Positions 15,169 through 24,312 are shown, numbered from the stretch's first letter. The stretch is DNA of 64,000 nt from Rummeliibacillus pycnus_A (GCF_044359855.1 NZ_CP132291.1:3968001-4032000); one strand, 5' to 3'. The notes: generated from the sequence alone by a model not told the origin. A program made the numbers and translations.

Positions 15169-16113
15169 ATGAAACAATATTTAGACCTTTGCCGCCATAT
15201 TCTAGAAGATGGTAATGATAAGGGAGACCGTACTGGAACAGGTACATGGAGTGTTTTTGGATATCAAATGAGATTTAATCTACAAGATGGTTTCCCTTTA
15301 ATGACGACGAAAAAAACAGCATTCCGTTTAATAGCAACGGAATTGTTATGGTTTTTAAAAGGCGATACGAATGTTCGTACTTTGATTGCTCAAAATAATC
15401 ATATTTGGGATGAATGGGCTTTTGAGAAGTGGGTACAAAGCGAAGATTATAAAGGACCGGATATGACGGACTTTGGTCATCGCGTGTTAAAAGATGAGAT
15501 GTTTAAACAACAGTTTGATGAACAAATGACTGTTTTTCAAAATAACATTTTAGAAGATGAGGAATTTGCACAAAAATTTGGTGATTTAGGACCTGTTTAT
15601 GGGAAACAATGGCGTTCATGGCCAGATGCAAAAGGTGGTACAATCGACCAAATTCGAAACGTCATTGAATCGATTAAAAAGAACCCAAATTCAAGACGAC
15701 ATATCGTAACGGCTTGGAATCCTGCAGAAGTTGATGACATGGCATTACCACCGTGTCATTCACTTTTCCAATTCTATGTAGCGGATGGTAAACTTTCTTG
15801 CCAACTATATCAACGTAGCGCAGATGTTTTCCTTGGTGTACCTTTTAATATTGCTTCATACGCATTACTCACGCATTTAATTGCGAAAGAATGTGGATTA
15901 GAGGTAGGGGATTTTGTGCATACTTTAGGAGATGCACATATTTACAAAAATCACTTAAATCAAGTGAAAGAACAATTATCTCGTACACCGAGAACATTAC
16001 CTAATTTAGTGATTAAAACAGACAAGGATTCAATCTTTGATTATGAAATGGCAGACTTAGCGATTGAGGGTTATGATCCGTATCCCCGTATTGCGGCCCC
16101 AATTTCAGTGTGA
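15169..16113 (+). CDS. thyA: Thymidylate synthase ThyA
   Basis: This 314-residue enzyme makes dTMP from dUMP using methylene-tetrahydrofolate. The catalytic Cys196 is in LPPCHSLFQFYV, the folate/dUMP Arg site is in RTGTGTWSVFGYQMRF (~20-35), and the RRHIVTAWNP and YQRSADVFLGVPFN blocks are present. It carries the ~50-residue small-domain insertion (VQSEDYKGPDMTDFGHRVL ...) seen in the long Lactobacillus casei-type enzymes, so it is longer than E. coli ThyA. ATG 15169 follows TTGGAGGCC. Followed 11 bases later by dfrA, whose product regenerates its cofactor. Confidence 0.95.
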   Translation: MKQYLDLCRHILEDGNDKGDRTGTGTWSVFGYQMRFNLQDGFPLMTTKKTAFRLIATELLWFLKGDTNVRTLIAQNNHIWDEWAFEKWVQSEDYKGPDMTDFGHRVLKDEMFKQQFDEQMTVFQNNILEDEEFAQKFGDLGPVYGKQWRSWPDAKGGTIDQIRNVIESIKKNPNSRRHIVTAWNPAEVDDMALPPCHSLFQFYVADGKLSCQLYQRSADVFLGVPFNIASYALLTHLIAKECGLEVGDFVHTLGDAHIYKNHLNQVKEQLSRTPRTLPNLVIKTDKDSIFDYEMADLAIEGYDPYPRIAAPISV

Positions 16114-16124
16114 GGAGGTTTTAA

Positions 16125-16604
16125 ATGATGATTTCTTTAATCGTAGCGCATGACATAAATCGAGTAATGGGCATTAACAATGAATTGCCATGGCATCTAC
16201 CTGGTGACCTTGCATATTTCAAAAAAACAACAATGGGTAAACCGATGATTATGGGACGAAAAACCTTCGAATCAATAGGCAAAGCTTTACCTGGAAGAAC
16301 GAATATCGTCATTACACGTGACCCGGACTATAAAAGGGACGGGATTGTTGTCGTTCATTCCTTTGATGAGGCATTAGAAGTAGCTAAGAAGGAAAATAAA
16401 GAAATTATGATCATCGGTGGAGAACAAATTTTCCGCTTGGCCCTACCAATTGCAGATAGATTATATGTAACGAAAATTCAACATTCTTATCAAGGTGATA
16501 CGTATTTCCCAGAGTATGGTAGTGAATGGAAAGTAGCTTCCGAATCAGAAGAATTTGAAACAGAAGATCAAGTGAAGTTTTCCTATTTAATCTATAATAA
16601 GTAG
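16125..16604 (+). CDS. dfrA: Dihydrofolate reductase
   Basis: This 158-159-residue enzyme reduces dihydrofolate produced by ThyA to tetrahydrofolate; it is the trimethoprim target. It shows the substrate loop NNELPWHLPGDLAYFKKTT with the active-site Asp, GRKTFESIGKALPGRTNIV (NADPH site), and MIIGGEQIFRLAL near the end. Tandem ATGs at 16125 and 16128 follow GAGGAGG. It forms a bicistron with thyA and ends at a strong terminator. Confidence 0.95.
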   Translation: MMISLIVAHDINRVMGINNELPWHLPGDLAYFKKTTMGKPMIMGRKTFESIGKALPGRTNIVITRDPDYKRDGIVVVHSFDEALEVAKKENKEIMIIGGEQIFRLALPIADRLYVTKIQHSYQGDTYFPEYGSEWKVASESEEFETEDQVKFSYLIYNK

Positions 16605-16632
16605 GGTTATAAAAAGTTTTAAAGTATGATTT

Positions 16633-16664
16633 GAGTGACTATATTATTATAGTCACTCTTTTTT
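16633..16664 (+). terminator. Terminator of thyA-dfrA
   Basis: GAGTGACTATA / TATAGTCACTC perfect stem followed by T6. Confidence 0.9.
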
Positions 16665-16781
16665 AGTGAGTATTTGACACACTCAGCTCGAATACAGGTT
16701 ACTACTTTATGCATAGATATGTTATTAATGGGTGGTATGTACTTCCGACTAATTCAAAAGTTACCACATCCGTCAACCCAA

Positions 16782-16906
16782 GTTGATTGGAGTGGAGAGC
16801 GGCGACTCCAGCGGGAAAAGCGAGAAAGTCGAGCCCCCACAGGAGCAGAGCGACGAGGAGGCTCGGCCTCGCCCGCGGAAAGCGTCCGCTCGGAACGGAA
16901 ATCAAC
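16782..16906. repeat. GC-rich palindromic intergenic element, copy 1
   Basis: The 125-base segment is much richer in G+C than its surroundings. It has the shared core blocks GACTCC-GCGGGAAAAGCG, GAG-CCCC-CA, GCGACGAGGAGGCTC and CGCCCGCGGAAAGCG. Its outer arms GTTGATT and AATCAAC are complementary to each other and not shared with copies 2 (28933) and 3 (61168). The left arm seems interrupted by a ~9-base insertion (ATCCG...TTGATT versus AATCAACGGAT). An 84-codon frame through it (16674-16928) is not a gene. Confidence 0.8.
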
Positions 16907-17191
16907 GGATTCAAGTACTCGCTTATAAATGGTAATTAGACTTTTTCAGTGCCTGCCTGCTAAAGTAGCACTTTTTTTTATGGAAACATATTGTCATACT
17001 ACAAATATAAATTAACCCCCAACCAACAATCTAAAACTCTTTGATTGTGATTTCGACAAAAAATCAATAAGATTGACAAATGTCACATGTTCAATAAAAC
17101 AAAAACTAGTAATATAAATGGTAAGGCTTTCGGTTTACTATATAACAATATAATTTTATAATGAAATGAATGAACAAAAGGATGTGTCAAC

Positions 17192-18031
17192 GTGGGGCGA
17201 ATTCATATTGTAACTGACTCGACCGGAGAGTTAACAAAAGAAGAAATTGAAAAATATCATATACATGTAGTACCATTAACAATTCAAATTGATAAAGAAA
17301 CATATATTGATGGGGTTGACATCGGTCCTGTTGAATTTCTAGAAAAAATGGCTAATGCTCAAGAACTGCCTAAAAGTTCTCAGCCTGCAGTAGGAGTCTT
17401 TAAAGAATTATTTGATGAATTAGGTAGTAATGGAGATGAAGTACTAGTTCTAACCATGACTGGTGGTATGAGTGGTACAGTAAAATCAGCAGAAGCAGCT
17501 GCAACAATGACAGAAACAAAAGTTGTTGTAGTAGATTCACGATTCATTTCCTTTGCCCTAGGTTTCCAAGTTTTAGAGGCTGCTCAGATGGCTGAAGATG
17601 GCAAAACAATGGAAGAAATTATTAAAAGATTAGATCATGTACGTTCAAATACAAATTTGTATGTAGTTGTAGATACATTGGATAATTTGATAAAAGGTGG
17701 CCGTATCGGAAAAGGAACAGGTTTAATTGGCTCATTATTGAATATTAAACCGATTGCATCCCTTGAGGGAGGAGCATATAATCCTGTCGCGAAGGTGCGT
17801 AGCCATAAACAAGTTATTAAATACTTACTTCAAAAATTCCAAGAAGATACAAATGGAAAAGTTATTAAAGGTGTCGGTATTGCTCATGCACAAGGGTTAA
17901 AAATGGTAGATCCATTAAAAACAATGATTGAAGAGTCAGGCTATAATGATGTAAAATTTGGCTATACGTCGCCAATCATTAGTACACATACAGGGCCAGG
18001 AGCAATTGGCTTTTGCTACTATACAGATTAA
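17192..18031 (+). CDS. DegV family fatty-acid-binding protein
   Basis: This 279-residue protein starts GTG after AAAGGATG. DegV proteins bind a fatty acid and present it to the fatty-acid kinase FakA. Family marks are IHIVTDSTGEL at the start, SQPAVGVF, a MTGGMSGT loop, VVVDSRFISFALG and the final ISTHTGPGAIGFCYY. A G-R-I-G-K-G-T block (~170) is also typical. It is monocistronic, with a hairpin at 18041. Confidence 0.9.
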   Translation: MGRIHIVTDSTGELTKEEIEKYHIHVVPLTIQIDKETYIDGVDIGPVEFLEKMANAQELPKSSQPAVGVFKELFDELGSNGDEVLVLTMTGGMSGTVKSAEAAATMTETKVVVVDSRFISFALGFQVLEAAQMAEDGKTMEEIIKRLDHVRSNTNLYVVVDTLDNLIKGGRIGKGTGLIGSLLNIKPIASLEGGAYNPVAKVRSHKQVIKYLLQKFQEDTNGKVIKGVGIAHAQGLKMVDPLKTMIEESGYNDVKFGYTSPIISTHTGPGAIGFCYYTD

Positions 18032-18040
18032 TTACAGGCG

Positions 18041-18073
18041 GCAGGGAATCCTAATCATTCCCTGCTTTCTTTC
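18041..18073 (+). terminator. Terminator after degV-family gene
   Basis: GCAGGGAAT / ATTCCCTGC stem followed by TTTCTTTC. Confidence 0.75.
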
Positions 18074-18112
18074 ATTTGTGCGATAAGGTCGAGATGAGAG
18101 GAAGAATTAGAA

Positions 18113-18928
18113 GTGAAAAAATGGGTAATACTGATGATATCTGTGCTTATCTTAGCTGCTTGCGAAGCACCTGGTATCATGAGTAATTCACAAAAAGAAA
18201 ACAAAATAGCTGTTACACAAATGATTAAGCTTAAAGACATACAATATGTTGCATTAGGGGATTCTTTAACAGAGGGAGTTGGGGATGAACTAGACAAACA
18301 AGGATATGTTGGTCGGATGAAAAAAGAGATGGAAAATTGGCGAGGTGTTAAATCAGTAACGGTCACAAATACTGCAAAAAGAGGACGCAGAAGTGATCAA
18401 TTAATCGATCAGATTCAATCTGGCAAAATTGATGATGCACTCGAAAAAGCTGATATCATATCTTTGACAATCGGCGGAAACGACTTGATGAAAATTGTCC
18501 GTTCTAATATTACTGATCTTACAAAAGAAGTTTTTGACGATAAAAGACCAGCATTTCAACAACGGTATGAAACAATTATGCAACTTATTCGAGAACGTAA
18601 TCCTAATGCACCGATTATCCTTATAGGAATATATAATCCATTGTCTATCTTTACAAAAGAAAAATCAGATATGAATACTATAATGCAAGAATGGAATTCT
18701 GATATAAGAGGATTTGCAAATCAAGATGGTCATGCAGTATTTATTAATGTAGTGGATCTATTTGATTCAAATGATAATATGGTATATCATACTGACTTTT
18801 TCCACCCTAATGCGAAAGGTTACGACCAAATGACAGCAAGGATTATCAAAACATTACATGAGGTTGATCTAAATAAACTATCACATGGTCAATTCGATTT
18901 TAAGGAGGAGGATTCCACAGATGAATAA
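18113..18928 (+). CDS. ypmR: SGNH-type lipase/acylhydrolase lipoprotein, YpmR-like
   Basis: This 271-residue protein has a lipoprotein signal (LILAAC, Cys17), so it is anchored outside the membrane. SGNH blocks are visible: GDSLTEG (Ser51) in YVALGDSLTEGVGDE, the GGND block (LTIGGNDLMK), and the terminal D-x-x-H (HTDFFHPNAKGYDQM). It is a serine hydrolase of unknown lipid or ester substrate. It overlaps ypmS by 8 bases, and the ypmR-ypmS-msr order matches B. subtilis. Confidence 0.85.
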   Translation: MKKWVILMISVLILAACEAPGIMSNSQKENKIAVTQMIKLKDIQYVALGDSLTEGVGDELDKQGYVGRMKKEMENWRGVKSVTVTNTAKRGRRSDQLIDQIQSGKIDDALEKADIISLTIGGNDLMKIVRSNITDLTKEVFDDKRPAFQQRYETIMQLIRERNPNAPIILIGIYNPLSIFTKEKSDMNTIMQEWNSDIRGFANQDGHAVFINVVDLFDSNDNMVYHTDFFHPNAKGYDQMTARIIKTLHEVDLNKLSHGQFDFKEEDSTDE

Positions 18929-19502
18929 ATGGAAAGCGGCCTTTTTACTTCTCAGCACACTTGTGATAGTTGTGATAGTTTCTACTGTATATCTTATTAC
19001 AAGACCAATCGCTGAAACACCGACCCCATCTGCAAGTCAACTTCCAGATGGTAGCCATTTGGAAGTTCATACAACACCAAAAGACTTTGAGAATATGGCC
19101 AATCGTTTAATAGAAAGTTCAATGAAAACCTCTAAAATCCCAGTGAAAATGTCTGTAGGTGAAGATGTGACATTGCAAAGTACCTTAACAGTGTTTGAAA
19201 TGGAACTGCCCATTACATTGACGTTTGAACCAACAATCGAAGATGGAAATCTACTATTGAAGCAAAAAACGGTTGAAGTTGGAATGCTAGATATACCACC
19301 TAACACTGCCCTTAAATTGTTGAAGGATTCTGTTGATTTGCCTAATTGGATGGTAATTCAACCAAAAGAAGAACAAATCTATTTGAATTTGACAAAAATG
19401 AATGTACCTCTTGGTGAAAATCTAAAAGGACATGTACAAGCAAAAGAATTCAATTTAAAAGAAAACCGCATTATACTTGATGTAGTAATTCCTACAAAAT
19501 AG
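18921..19502 (+). CDS. ypmS: YpmS family (DUF2140) membrane-anchored protein
   Basis: This 193-residue protein starts at the ATG after AAGGAGGAGG, inside the end of ypmR. It has one N-terminal membrane anchor (~5-26) and an exported beta-rich domain of ~150 residues with the DUF2140 pattern (ANRLIESSMK, LTVFEMELPITLTFEP, LPNWMVIQPKEEQIYLNL). Function unknown; stable pairing with the YpmR hydrolase suggests a common envelope role. Confidence 0.85.
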   Translation: MNKWKAAFLLLSTLVIVVIVSTVYLITRPIAETPTPSASQLPDGSHLEVHTTPKDFENMANRLIESSMKTSKIPVKMSVGEDVTLQSTLTVFEMELPITLTFEPTIEDGNLLLKQKTVEVGMLDIPPNTALKLLKDSVDLPNWMVIQPKEEQIYLNLTKMNVPLGENLKGHVQAKEFNLKENRIILDVVIPTK

Positions 19503-19514
19503 GAGGTCTAAAGT

Positions 19515-20048
19515 ATGGCAACAGCAAAAGCAACATTTGCAGGTGGGTGTTTCTGGTGTATGGTAAAACCATTTGATGAGCATCCTGGCATTGAATCTGT
19601 CATTTCTGGCTACACAGGGGGATATGTGGAAAACCCAAGCTATCAGCAAGTATGTTCTGAATTAACAGGGCATCTTGAAGCGATACAAATTACGTTTGAC
19701 CCAGAAGTATATCCTTATGAAAAATTGGTTGATACTTATTGGACGTTAATTGATCCGACAGATGCAGGTGGACAATTTCATGATCGAGGAAGATCATATA
19801 TGACTGCTATTTTTTATCATGACGAAGAACAAAAGAAAATTGCAGAAGCATCTAAAAAAGCACTAGAAGAGTCAGGGAAATTTAAAATGCCAATTGCCAC
19901 TAAAATATTAGAAGCAAAGCCATTTTATAAAGCGGAACCTTATCACCAATATTATTATAAGAAGAACCCAACACATTATGAACTCTATTCTATTGGCTCA
20001 GGACGAGTTGCATTTCAGCAACAACATTGGGGGGAACATGATGAATAA
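19515..20048 (+). CDS. msrA: Peptide methionine-S-sulfoxide reductase MsrA
   Basis: This 177-residue enzyme reduces methionine-S-sulfoxide in proteins. The catalytic Cys12 is in FAGGCFWC, followed by SGYTGGYVENPSYQQV, GHLEAIQITFDP and the DPTDAGGQFHDRG block. AGGAGGT precedes the start. It follows ypmS by 12 bases and overlaps msrB by 8 bases, so both stereoisomer repair enzymes are made together. Confidence 0.95.
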   Translation: MATAKATFAGGCFWCMVKPFDEHPGIESVISGYTGGYVENPSYQQVCSELTGHLEAIQITFDPEVYPYEKLVDTYWTLIDPTDAGGQFHDRGRSYMTAIFYHDEEQKKIAEASKKALEESGKFKMPIATKILEAKPFYKAEPYHQYYYKKNPTHYELYSIGSGRVAFQQQHWGEHDE

Positions 20049-20472
20049 AGAAAATAGACTAAAAGAATTAACACCAATGCAATATCAAGTAACACAAGAA
20101 AAAGGGACAGAACCACCATTTCAAAATGAGTTTGATCAACATTTTGAAGAAGGATTATACGTAGATATCGTTTCAGGTGAACCGCTATTTTCTTCAAAAG
20201 ATAAATACAATTCAGGTTGTGGCTGGCCAGCATTCACAAAACCAGTAGAAGGTGCAGGAATTACAGAGCATTTTGATACTAGTTTTGGCATGAGACGTAC
20301 TGAAGTTCGAAGCAAAGATGCTGATTCACATTTAGGACATGTTTTCCCAGATGGTCCTAGGGAAACGGGTGGACTTCGCTATTGTATTAATTCTGCTTCA
20401 TTACGTTTTATTCCAAAAGACCGACTTGAACAAGAAGGTTATGCAGATTACCTAAAGCTATTTGAATCATAA
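20041..20472 (+). CDS. msrB: Peptide methionine-R-sulfoxide reductase MsrB
   Basis: This 143-residue enzyme handles the R-isomer of methionine sulfoxide. The catalytic Cys115 is in LRYCINSASLRF and Cys60 in SGCGWPAF. The zinc CxxC pairs seen in many MsrB proteins are absent, as in B. subtilis MsrB. The ATG at 20041 is chosen over 20038 because of spacing from GGGGGGAAC. Last gene of the ypmR-ypmS-msrA-msrB unit. Confidence 0.95.
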   Translation: MNKENRLKELTPMQYQVTQEKGTEPPFQNEFDQHFEEGLYVDIVSGEPLFSSKDKYNSGCGWPAFTKPVEGAGITEHFDTSFGMRRTEVRSKDADSHLGHVFPDGPRETGGLRYCINSASLRFIPKDRLEQEGYADYLKLFES

Positions 20473-20504
20473 GAAGTAGAAGTTTCTATCGATTAAAATA
20501 GAAG

Positions 20505-20545
20505 AAAAGCTGATGCACCTGTTATGGATAGGTCATCAGCTTTTT
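20505..20545. terminator. Bidirectional terminator between msrB and metC
   Basis: AAAAGCTGATG ... CATCAGCTTTTT stem with T runs on both strands, serving two convergent operons. Confidence 0.9.
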
Positions 20546-20548
20546 CTA

Positions 20549-21733
20549 TTATTTTGGAACTGTTATTTGTTTTTTCGCAATATGAAAGGCTTGTTCAAAA
20601 TCAGCAATTAAGTCATCAATATTTTCAAGGCCAACAGAGAAACGTAGAAGACCTTCCGTAATTCCTCGTTTATCACGTTCTTCTTTTGGAATAGCTGCAT
20701 GACTCATGGTTACAGGATATGAAAGAATAGATTCAACACCTCCAAGGCTAACTGCGAAAATTGGAATTTGTACATGTTCTACAAAAGCTTTCGTTAATTC
20801 ACGATTAGGTAAGGTAAAGGATAGTACAGCTCCTGCGTTAGAAGCTTGGCTAGCATGAATATCATAACCAGGGTGACTGGATAAACCAGGATAATAGACA
20901 TTTTCCACAAGTTCATGCTGATCAAGATAGGAAGCAATCTTCAATGCAGATTGTGATGATTGTGTTAAACGTGCATTTAGTGTTTTAATTCCTTGAATTA
21001 ATGAAAAGGAATCATGTGCACCTAAAATTGCACCCATTGAATTTTGTATAAAGTAAATTTGCTTACCTAGTTCTTCATCTTTTGTTACAGCTAAACCTGC
21101 GATGATATCGCTATGCCCACCTAAGAATTTTGTGGCACTATGGAGAACTACATCCACTCCTAAATCTAAAGGCCGTTGATAAAGTGGTGTCATAAATGTG
21201 TTGTCAACAAAAGTAAGTAAACCATGTTTTTTGGCTATCGAAACAATTCCTCGAATATCTGTAATGCCTAGTAAAGGGTTTGCAGGTGTTTCAGCATATA
21301 AAACCTTTGTATTTGGTTGAATGGCTGCTTCAACTTCTTGTAGGTTTGTAAAGTCAGCAAAAGTATGTGTGATGCCATATTTCGTTAATACTTGTGTAAC
21401 AAATCGATAAGTTCCACCATAAACTTCACTCGTAACGACTAAATGGTCACCTGCATTTAAAGTAAGAAGGGCAGAGGCGATAGCTGCAATGCCAGAAGAA
21501 AAAGCAAATCCTCGTGTGCCACCTTCTAGTTCGGCAATTGTTTTTTCAAGTGCATCTCGAGTCGGGTTACCGGATCGGCTGTAATCATAAGGACCAAATG
21601 AATCAAAGTGTTCTTGATCAAATGTAGAAGAAAGATAAATTGGCACATTGACTGCACCTGTTTTTTGTTCATAATCACTTCTTGTAGAAGCAGTGATTAA
21701 GCTTGTTTCGATGGATTGTTTAGTTTGCGTCAT
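20549..21733 (-). CDS. metC: Cystathionine beta-lyase MetC-type (PLP enzyme)
   Basis: This 394-residue Cys/Met-metabolism PLP enzyme converts cystathionine to homocysteine. The PLP lysine lies in LHSATKFLGGHSD, with SSGIAAI and ETPANPL motifs before it and YSRSGNPTRDALE near the N-terminus. It is distinguished from the upstream gene mainly by order (metI-metC in Bacillus) and by length; the exact lyase-versus-synthase split needs biochemical or phylogenetic support. It overlaps metI by 14 bases and is controlled by the SAM-I riboswitch. Confidence 0.82.
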   Translation of the reverse strand: MTQTKQSIETSLITASTRSDYEQKTGAVNVPIYLSSTFDQEHFDSFGPYDYSRSGNPTRDALEKTIAELEGGTRGFAFSSGIAAIASALLTLNAGDHLVVTSEVYGGTYRFVTQVLTKYGITHTFADFTNLQEVEAAIQPNTKVLYAETPANPLLGITDIRGIVSIAKKHGLLTFVDNTFMTPLYQRPLDLGVDVVLHSATKFLGGHSDIIAGLAVTKDEELGKQIYFIQNSMGAILGAHDSFSLIQGIKTLNARLTQSSQSALKIASYLDQHELVENVYYPGLSSHPGYDIHASQASNAGAVLSFTLPNRELTKAFVEHVQIPIFAVSLGGVESILSYPVTMSHAAIPKEERDKRGITEGLLRFSVGLENIDDLIADFEQAFHIAKKQITVPK

Positions 21734-22850
21734 GAATCGTCACCTCTTGTAGAATAGTAGCAAAAACCTTTTTCAGTTCAGCGATTAAATCTTCAGCTTC
21801 TTCGATGCCTATTGAAAATCGCAAGAGCGAATTATCGACACCACGTGCTATGCGTTTCTCTTCAGGTATATCTGCATGTGTTTGTGTTGCAGGATAGGTG
21901 ATAAAACTTTCAACGCCACCTAAACTCTCTGCATATGCAATCAATTGTAAGTTTTGTAGGAAAGGTCCTATCCATTCCGAACGCTGTAATCGGAAAGATA
22001 CCATTCCACCTAATCCAGCATATAAAACATCTTTTACTAAAGGCTCTTGTTCTAAGTAAGTTACGATTTTTTTTGCGTTTTCTGTATGTTGTTTCATACG
22101 AACATGGAGTGTTTTCAAACCTCTTAGTAATAACCAGCTATCAATAGGTGCAAGTGTTGCACCTGATGCATTATGGTTATAAAGTAGTTTTTCTGAAAGT
22201 TCTTCTCCTTTTGAAACAACAAGTCCAGCAAGCACGTCATTGTGTCCACCTATATATTTTGTAGCACTGTGAATCACAATATCTGCACCAAGCTCAATTG
22301 GTCGTTGATAGTATGGAGTAAAAAAAGTGTTATCAACAATCAGTAGAAGATTGTGTGTTTTGGCCAGTTTTGCATATTGAATAATATTAATTTCCTGCAT
22401 TAATGGATTTGTCGGTGTTTCGATAAAGAGAGCCTTTGTATGATCATTAATTAACGCTTCAATTTCAGCAACTGATTGGAAAGGCGTGAAATGAGCTTTA
22501 ATGTCATATTGTTGTTCATATTGAACGGCAAGTCGATATGTACCACCATATATATCATCGGTATATATGACTTCGTCACCTGTTTTAAATAAGGAAAGCA
22601 CTAATTGAATAGCAGCCATCCCACTACTACAGGCAAAGCCAGCATCTCCATTTTCTAAATTTGCAATACCCTCTTCTAGAACAGAACGAGTAGGGTTTTT
22701 TGTGCGTGTATAATCATAGCCTGTTGATTGGCCAAGCCCTGCATGACGATAAGCAGTCGAAAGATAAAGAGGTGTGTTAATAGAACCTGTGTTAGGATCC
22801 GTATTGGTCCCGATTTGAGCTAAGCGAGTTGAAATGTGGTTTTCTGTCAT
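21720..22850 (-). CDS. metI: Cystathionine gamma-synthase / O-acetylhomoserine thiolyase MetI
   Basis: This 376-residue enzyme joins an activated homoserine to cysteine (or sulfide) in methionine synthesis. PLP-family motifs are YDYTRTKNPTRSVLE, CSSGMAAIQL, ETPTNPLMQEI and the Lys site IHSATKYIGGHNDV. Of the three close ATGs, 22850 gives proper spacing from AAAGG. It is the first gene after the SAM-I leader. Confidence 0.82.
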   Translation of the reverse strand: MTENHISTRLAQIGTNTDPNTGSINTPLYLSTAYRHAGLGQSTGYDYTRTKNPTRSVLEEGIANLENGDAGFACSSGMAAIQLVLSLFKTGDEVIYTDDIYGGTYRLAVQYEQQYDIKAHFTPFQSVAEIEALINDHTKALFIETPTNPLMQEINIIQYAKLAKTHNLLLIVDNTFFTPYYQRPIELGADIVIHSATKYIGGHNDVLAGLVVSKGEELSEKLLYNHNASGATLAPIDSWLLLRGLKTLHVRMKQHTENAKKIVTYLEQEPLVKDVLYAGLGGMVSFRLQRSEWIGPFLQNLQLIAYAESLGGVESFITYPATQTHADIPEEKRIARGVDNSLLRFSIGIEEAEDLIAELKKVFATILQEVTIHDAN

Positions 22851-22867
22851 TTTCATCATCCTTTTTA

Positions 22868-23030
22868 TAAAAAAATAAAAGGCCCTCTAAAGAAGAGGAC
22901 CTAAAAAAACGAAAGTCAATCTTCTTATCTGCTAGACATACATCTACTGGAATTAGCACCTTACCAAAAATGGTGGTTGCTGAGATTTCACAGGGCCAAG
23001 TCCCTCCATCTCTCTGGATAAGAATTCAAA
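22868..23030 (-). ncRNA. SAM-I (S-box) riboswitch and terminator
   Basis: On the minus strand the aptamer (about 23024 to 22921) shows P1 TTCTTATCC / AGATAAGAA, the AGAGAGATGGAGGGA segment, GGCCCTGTGAAATCTCAGCAACC, and GGTGCTAATTCCAG, all S-box hallmarks. A GTCCTCTTC ... GAGGGCC terminator with a T-rich tail follows at 22905-22868. High SAM should stop transcription of metI-metC. Confidence 0.93.
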
Positions 23031-23188
23031 TTTAATTGTAGGAAAAGTTTTAATTAATGAAATATTAACACTTTAATCAATGCTATGCAATAGAATAATG
23101 TAATATTCAGAAAAGTTTATACCTATAATCTACCGCATGATTTCTTTTGCATGAATAATAGTAGGAATCGTAAATTAATTCGTAAGAA

Positions 23189-23230
23189 GGGCTACCTAAA
23201 AAGTGATTTTCTACACATTTTAAGTAGCCC
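23189..23230. repeat. Intergenic inverted repeat
   Basis: GGGCTACCTAAAAAGTG pairs with CACATTTTAAGTAGCCC, about 17 base pairs with two mismatches and an 8-base loop. No T run follows on either strand, so it is not a standard terminator. It sits between the SAM-I leader and the SH3 gene. Nothing else is evident in 23040-23390. Confidence 0.5.
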
Positions 23231-23393
23231 AAGATTAAGGTTATCTCGTATTAACAGTCAGTACGATCCTCACTTCAAAACTCAAGTAAGAGATTAGAAG
23301 ATCTGTAAGATCAACTGATCGCAAAAGTACGATTAGTTCAACGCTCACTCAAGACGGGAATGAAAAAATCTCAATCTTAAGTGAAGTTTCACT

Positions 23394-24221
23394 TTATTTA
23401 GTTGTTACTTTTGTTAATTCAAAAGTGGCTTTTTTATTTTTAACAGTTTTAATTGCGCCAGCATTTGGAGCATAGTAAGTAATAGAACCATCAGCAGCTT
23501 TAACGCCTACAACAGTGTTAAATGTACCAGCTTTTACTGTCATTTTGTTTTGAATAGAAACAATTTTGCTGTTATTTGTATCTGCTTTAAATACTTGACC
23601 TTTCGTAAAAGGATAAGCGATTTGGCGAACAGTACCAGTTTTTGCAAACTTGTAATCTAAACCTTGTGCAGATTCACGAACTAAAATAGTTTGTTTCTTG
23701 TCAGTACCTGTTTGTTTATACCAATAAGTCCAACCAGTTGAATTGCGTTTGTTTGTTGAATACATTTTGCCTTTTTTACCGTTTTCAACATAGTAGTAAG
23801 TATTTGTTGTTACAGGACGATATGTTGTTTTTTTACTTGTTGAAGTACTAGTAGATTTTGTAGTAGTTTTTTTAGTAGTAACTTGTTTTGTACTTGTAGT
23901 TGCAGTTGTTTGTTGTTTTTGATCTTTGTTTTTTTCAGTGTTCTTAGCAAATGTTAAATAAGATGAATATACATAAGCTGTTTTTTTGTTGAATTTGATT
24001 TTTGCCCAGCCAGTTTTTGACTTGCTATATACAATAACAGTGTCACCTTTCCAAAGTGTTCCAACTTTTTTCCCATTCACAGAAGGTTGTGAGCGAACAT
24101 ATACGCTATTCGCTACTTTTGCGCTCATTGTGTTTGTTGTTGCTGCGTCACTGTTTGCTGTAAAAGTAATTAAAGTGGCAAACATGACCATGAAAGATAG
24201 TAAAGTTTTTACTATTTTCAT
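23394..24221 (-). CDS. Exported SH3-domain protein
   Basis: This 275-residue protein starts at the ATG after GAGGAG (24231-24236). A signal peptide (~1-27, FMVMFATLITFTANSDA) is followed by a bacterial SH3 domain (~33-92: NSVYVRSQPSVNGKKVGTLW ... AYVYSSYL). A Thr/Lys/Ser-rich linker (~95-145) comes next, and then an unknown C-terminal domain (~146-275) with YYYVENGKKGKMY. Probably a cell-wall-associated protein. Its leader contains a terminator-like hairpin (24241-24263). Confidence 0.7.
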   Translation of the reverse strand: MKIVKTLLSFMVMFATLITFTANSDAATTNTMSAKVANSVYVRSQPSVNGKKVGTLWKGDTVIVYSKSKTGWAKIKFNKKTAYVYSSYLTFAKNTEKNKDQKQQTTATTSTKQVTTKKTTTKSTSTSTSKKTTYRPVTTNTYYYVENGKKGKMYSTNKRNSTGWTYWYKQTGTDKKQTILVRESAQGLDYKFAKTGTVRQIAYPFTKGQVFKADTNNSKIVSIQNKMTVKAGTFNTVVGVKAADGSITYYAPNAGAIKTVKNKKATFELTKVTTK

Positions 24222-24240
24222 TTTAATCATCTCCTCATTG

Positions 24241-24305
24241 AAAAACTACCTAAATAGGGTAGTGATGCGTCGATTTCATGTTTTCATTTGTATTTGTATC
24301 GCATC
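24241..24305 (-). promoter_or_regulatory. Structured leader of the SH3 gene
   Basis: Minus strand: GATGCG (5' arm, revcomp of 24300-24305) pairs with CGCATC (24264-24269), then ACTACC-loop-GGTAGT (24243-24261) followed by TTTTTC lies just before the ribosome site. The second hairpin has terminator form. May be an attenuator. Confidence 0.45.
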
Positions 24306-24312
24306 CGAGTAA

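Noticed and set aside
16674..16928. 84-codon frame rich in Arg/Glu/Ser
   Set aside because: It runs through GC-rich repeat copy 1; composition and lack of a ribosome site show it is not coding.
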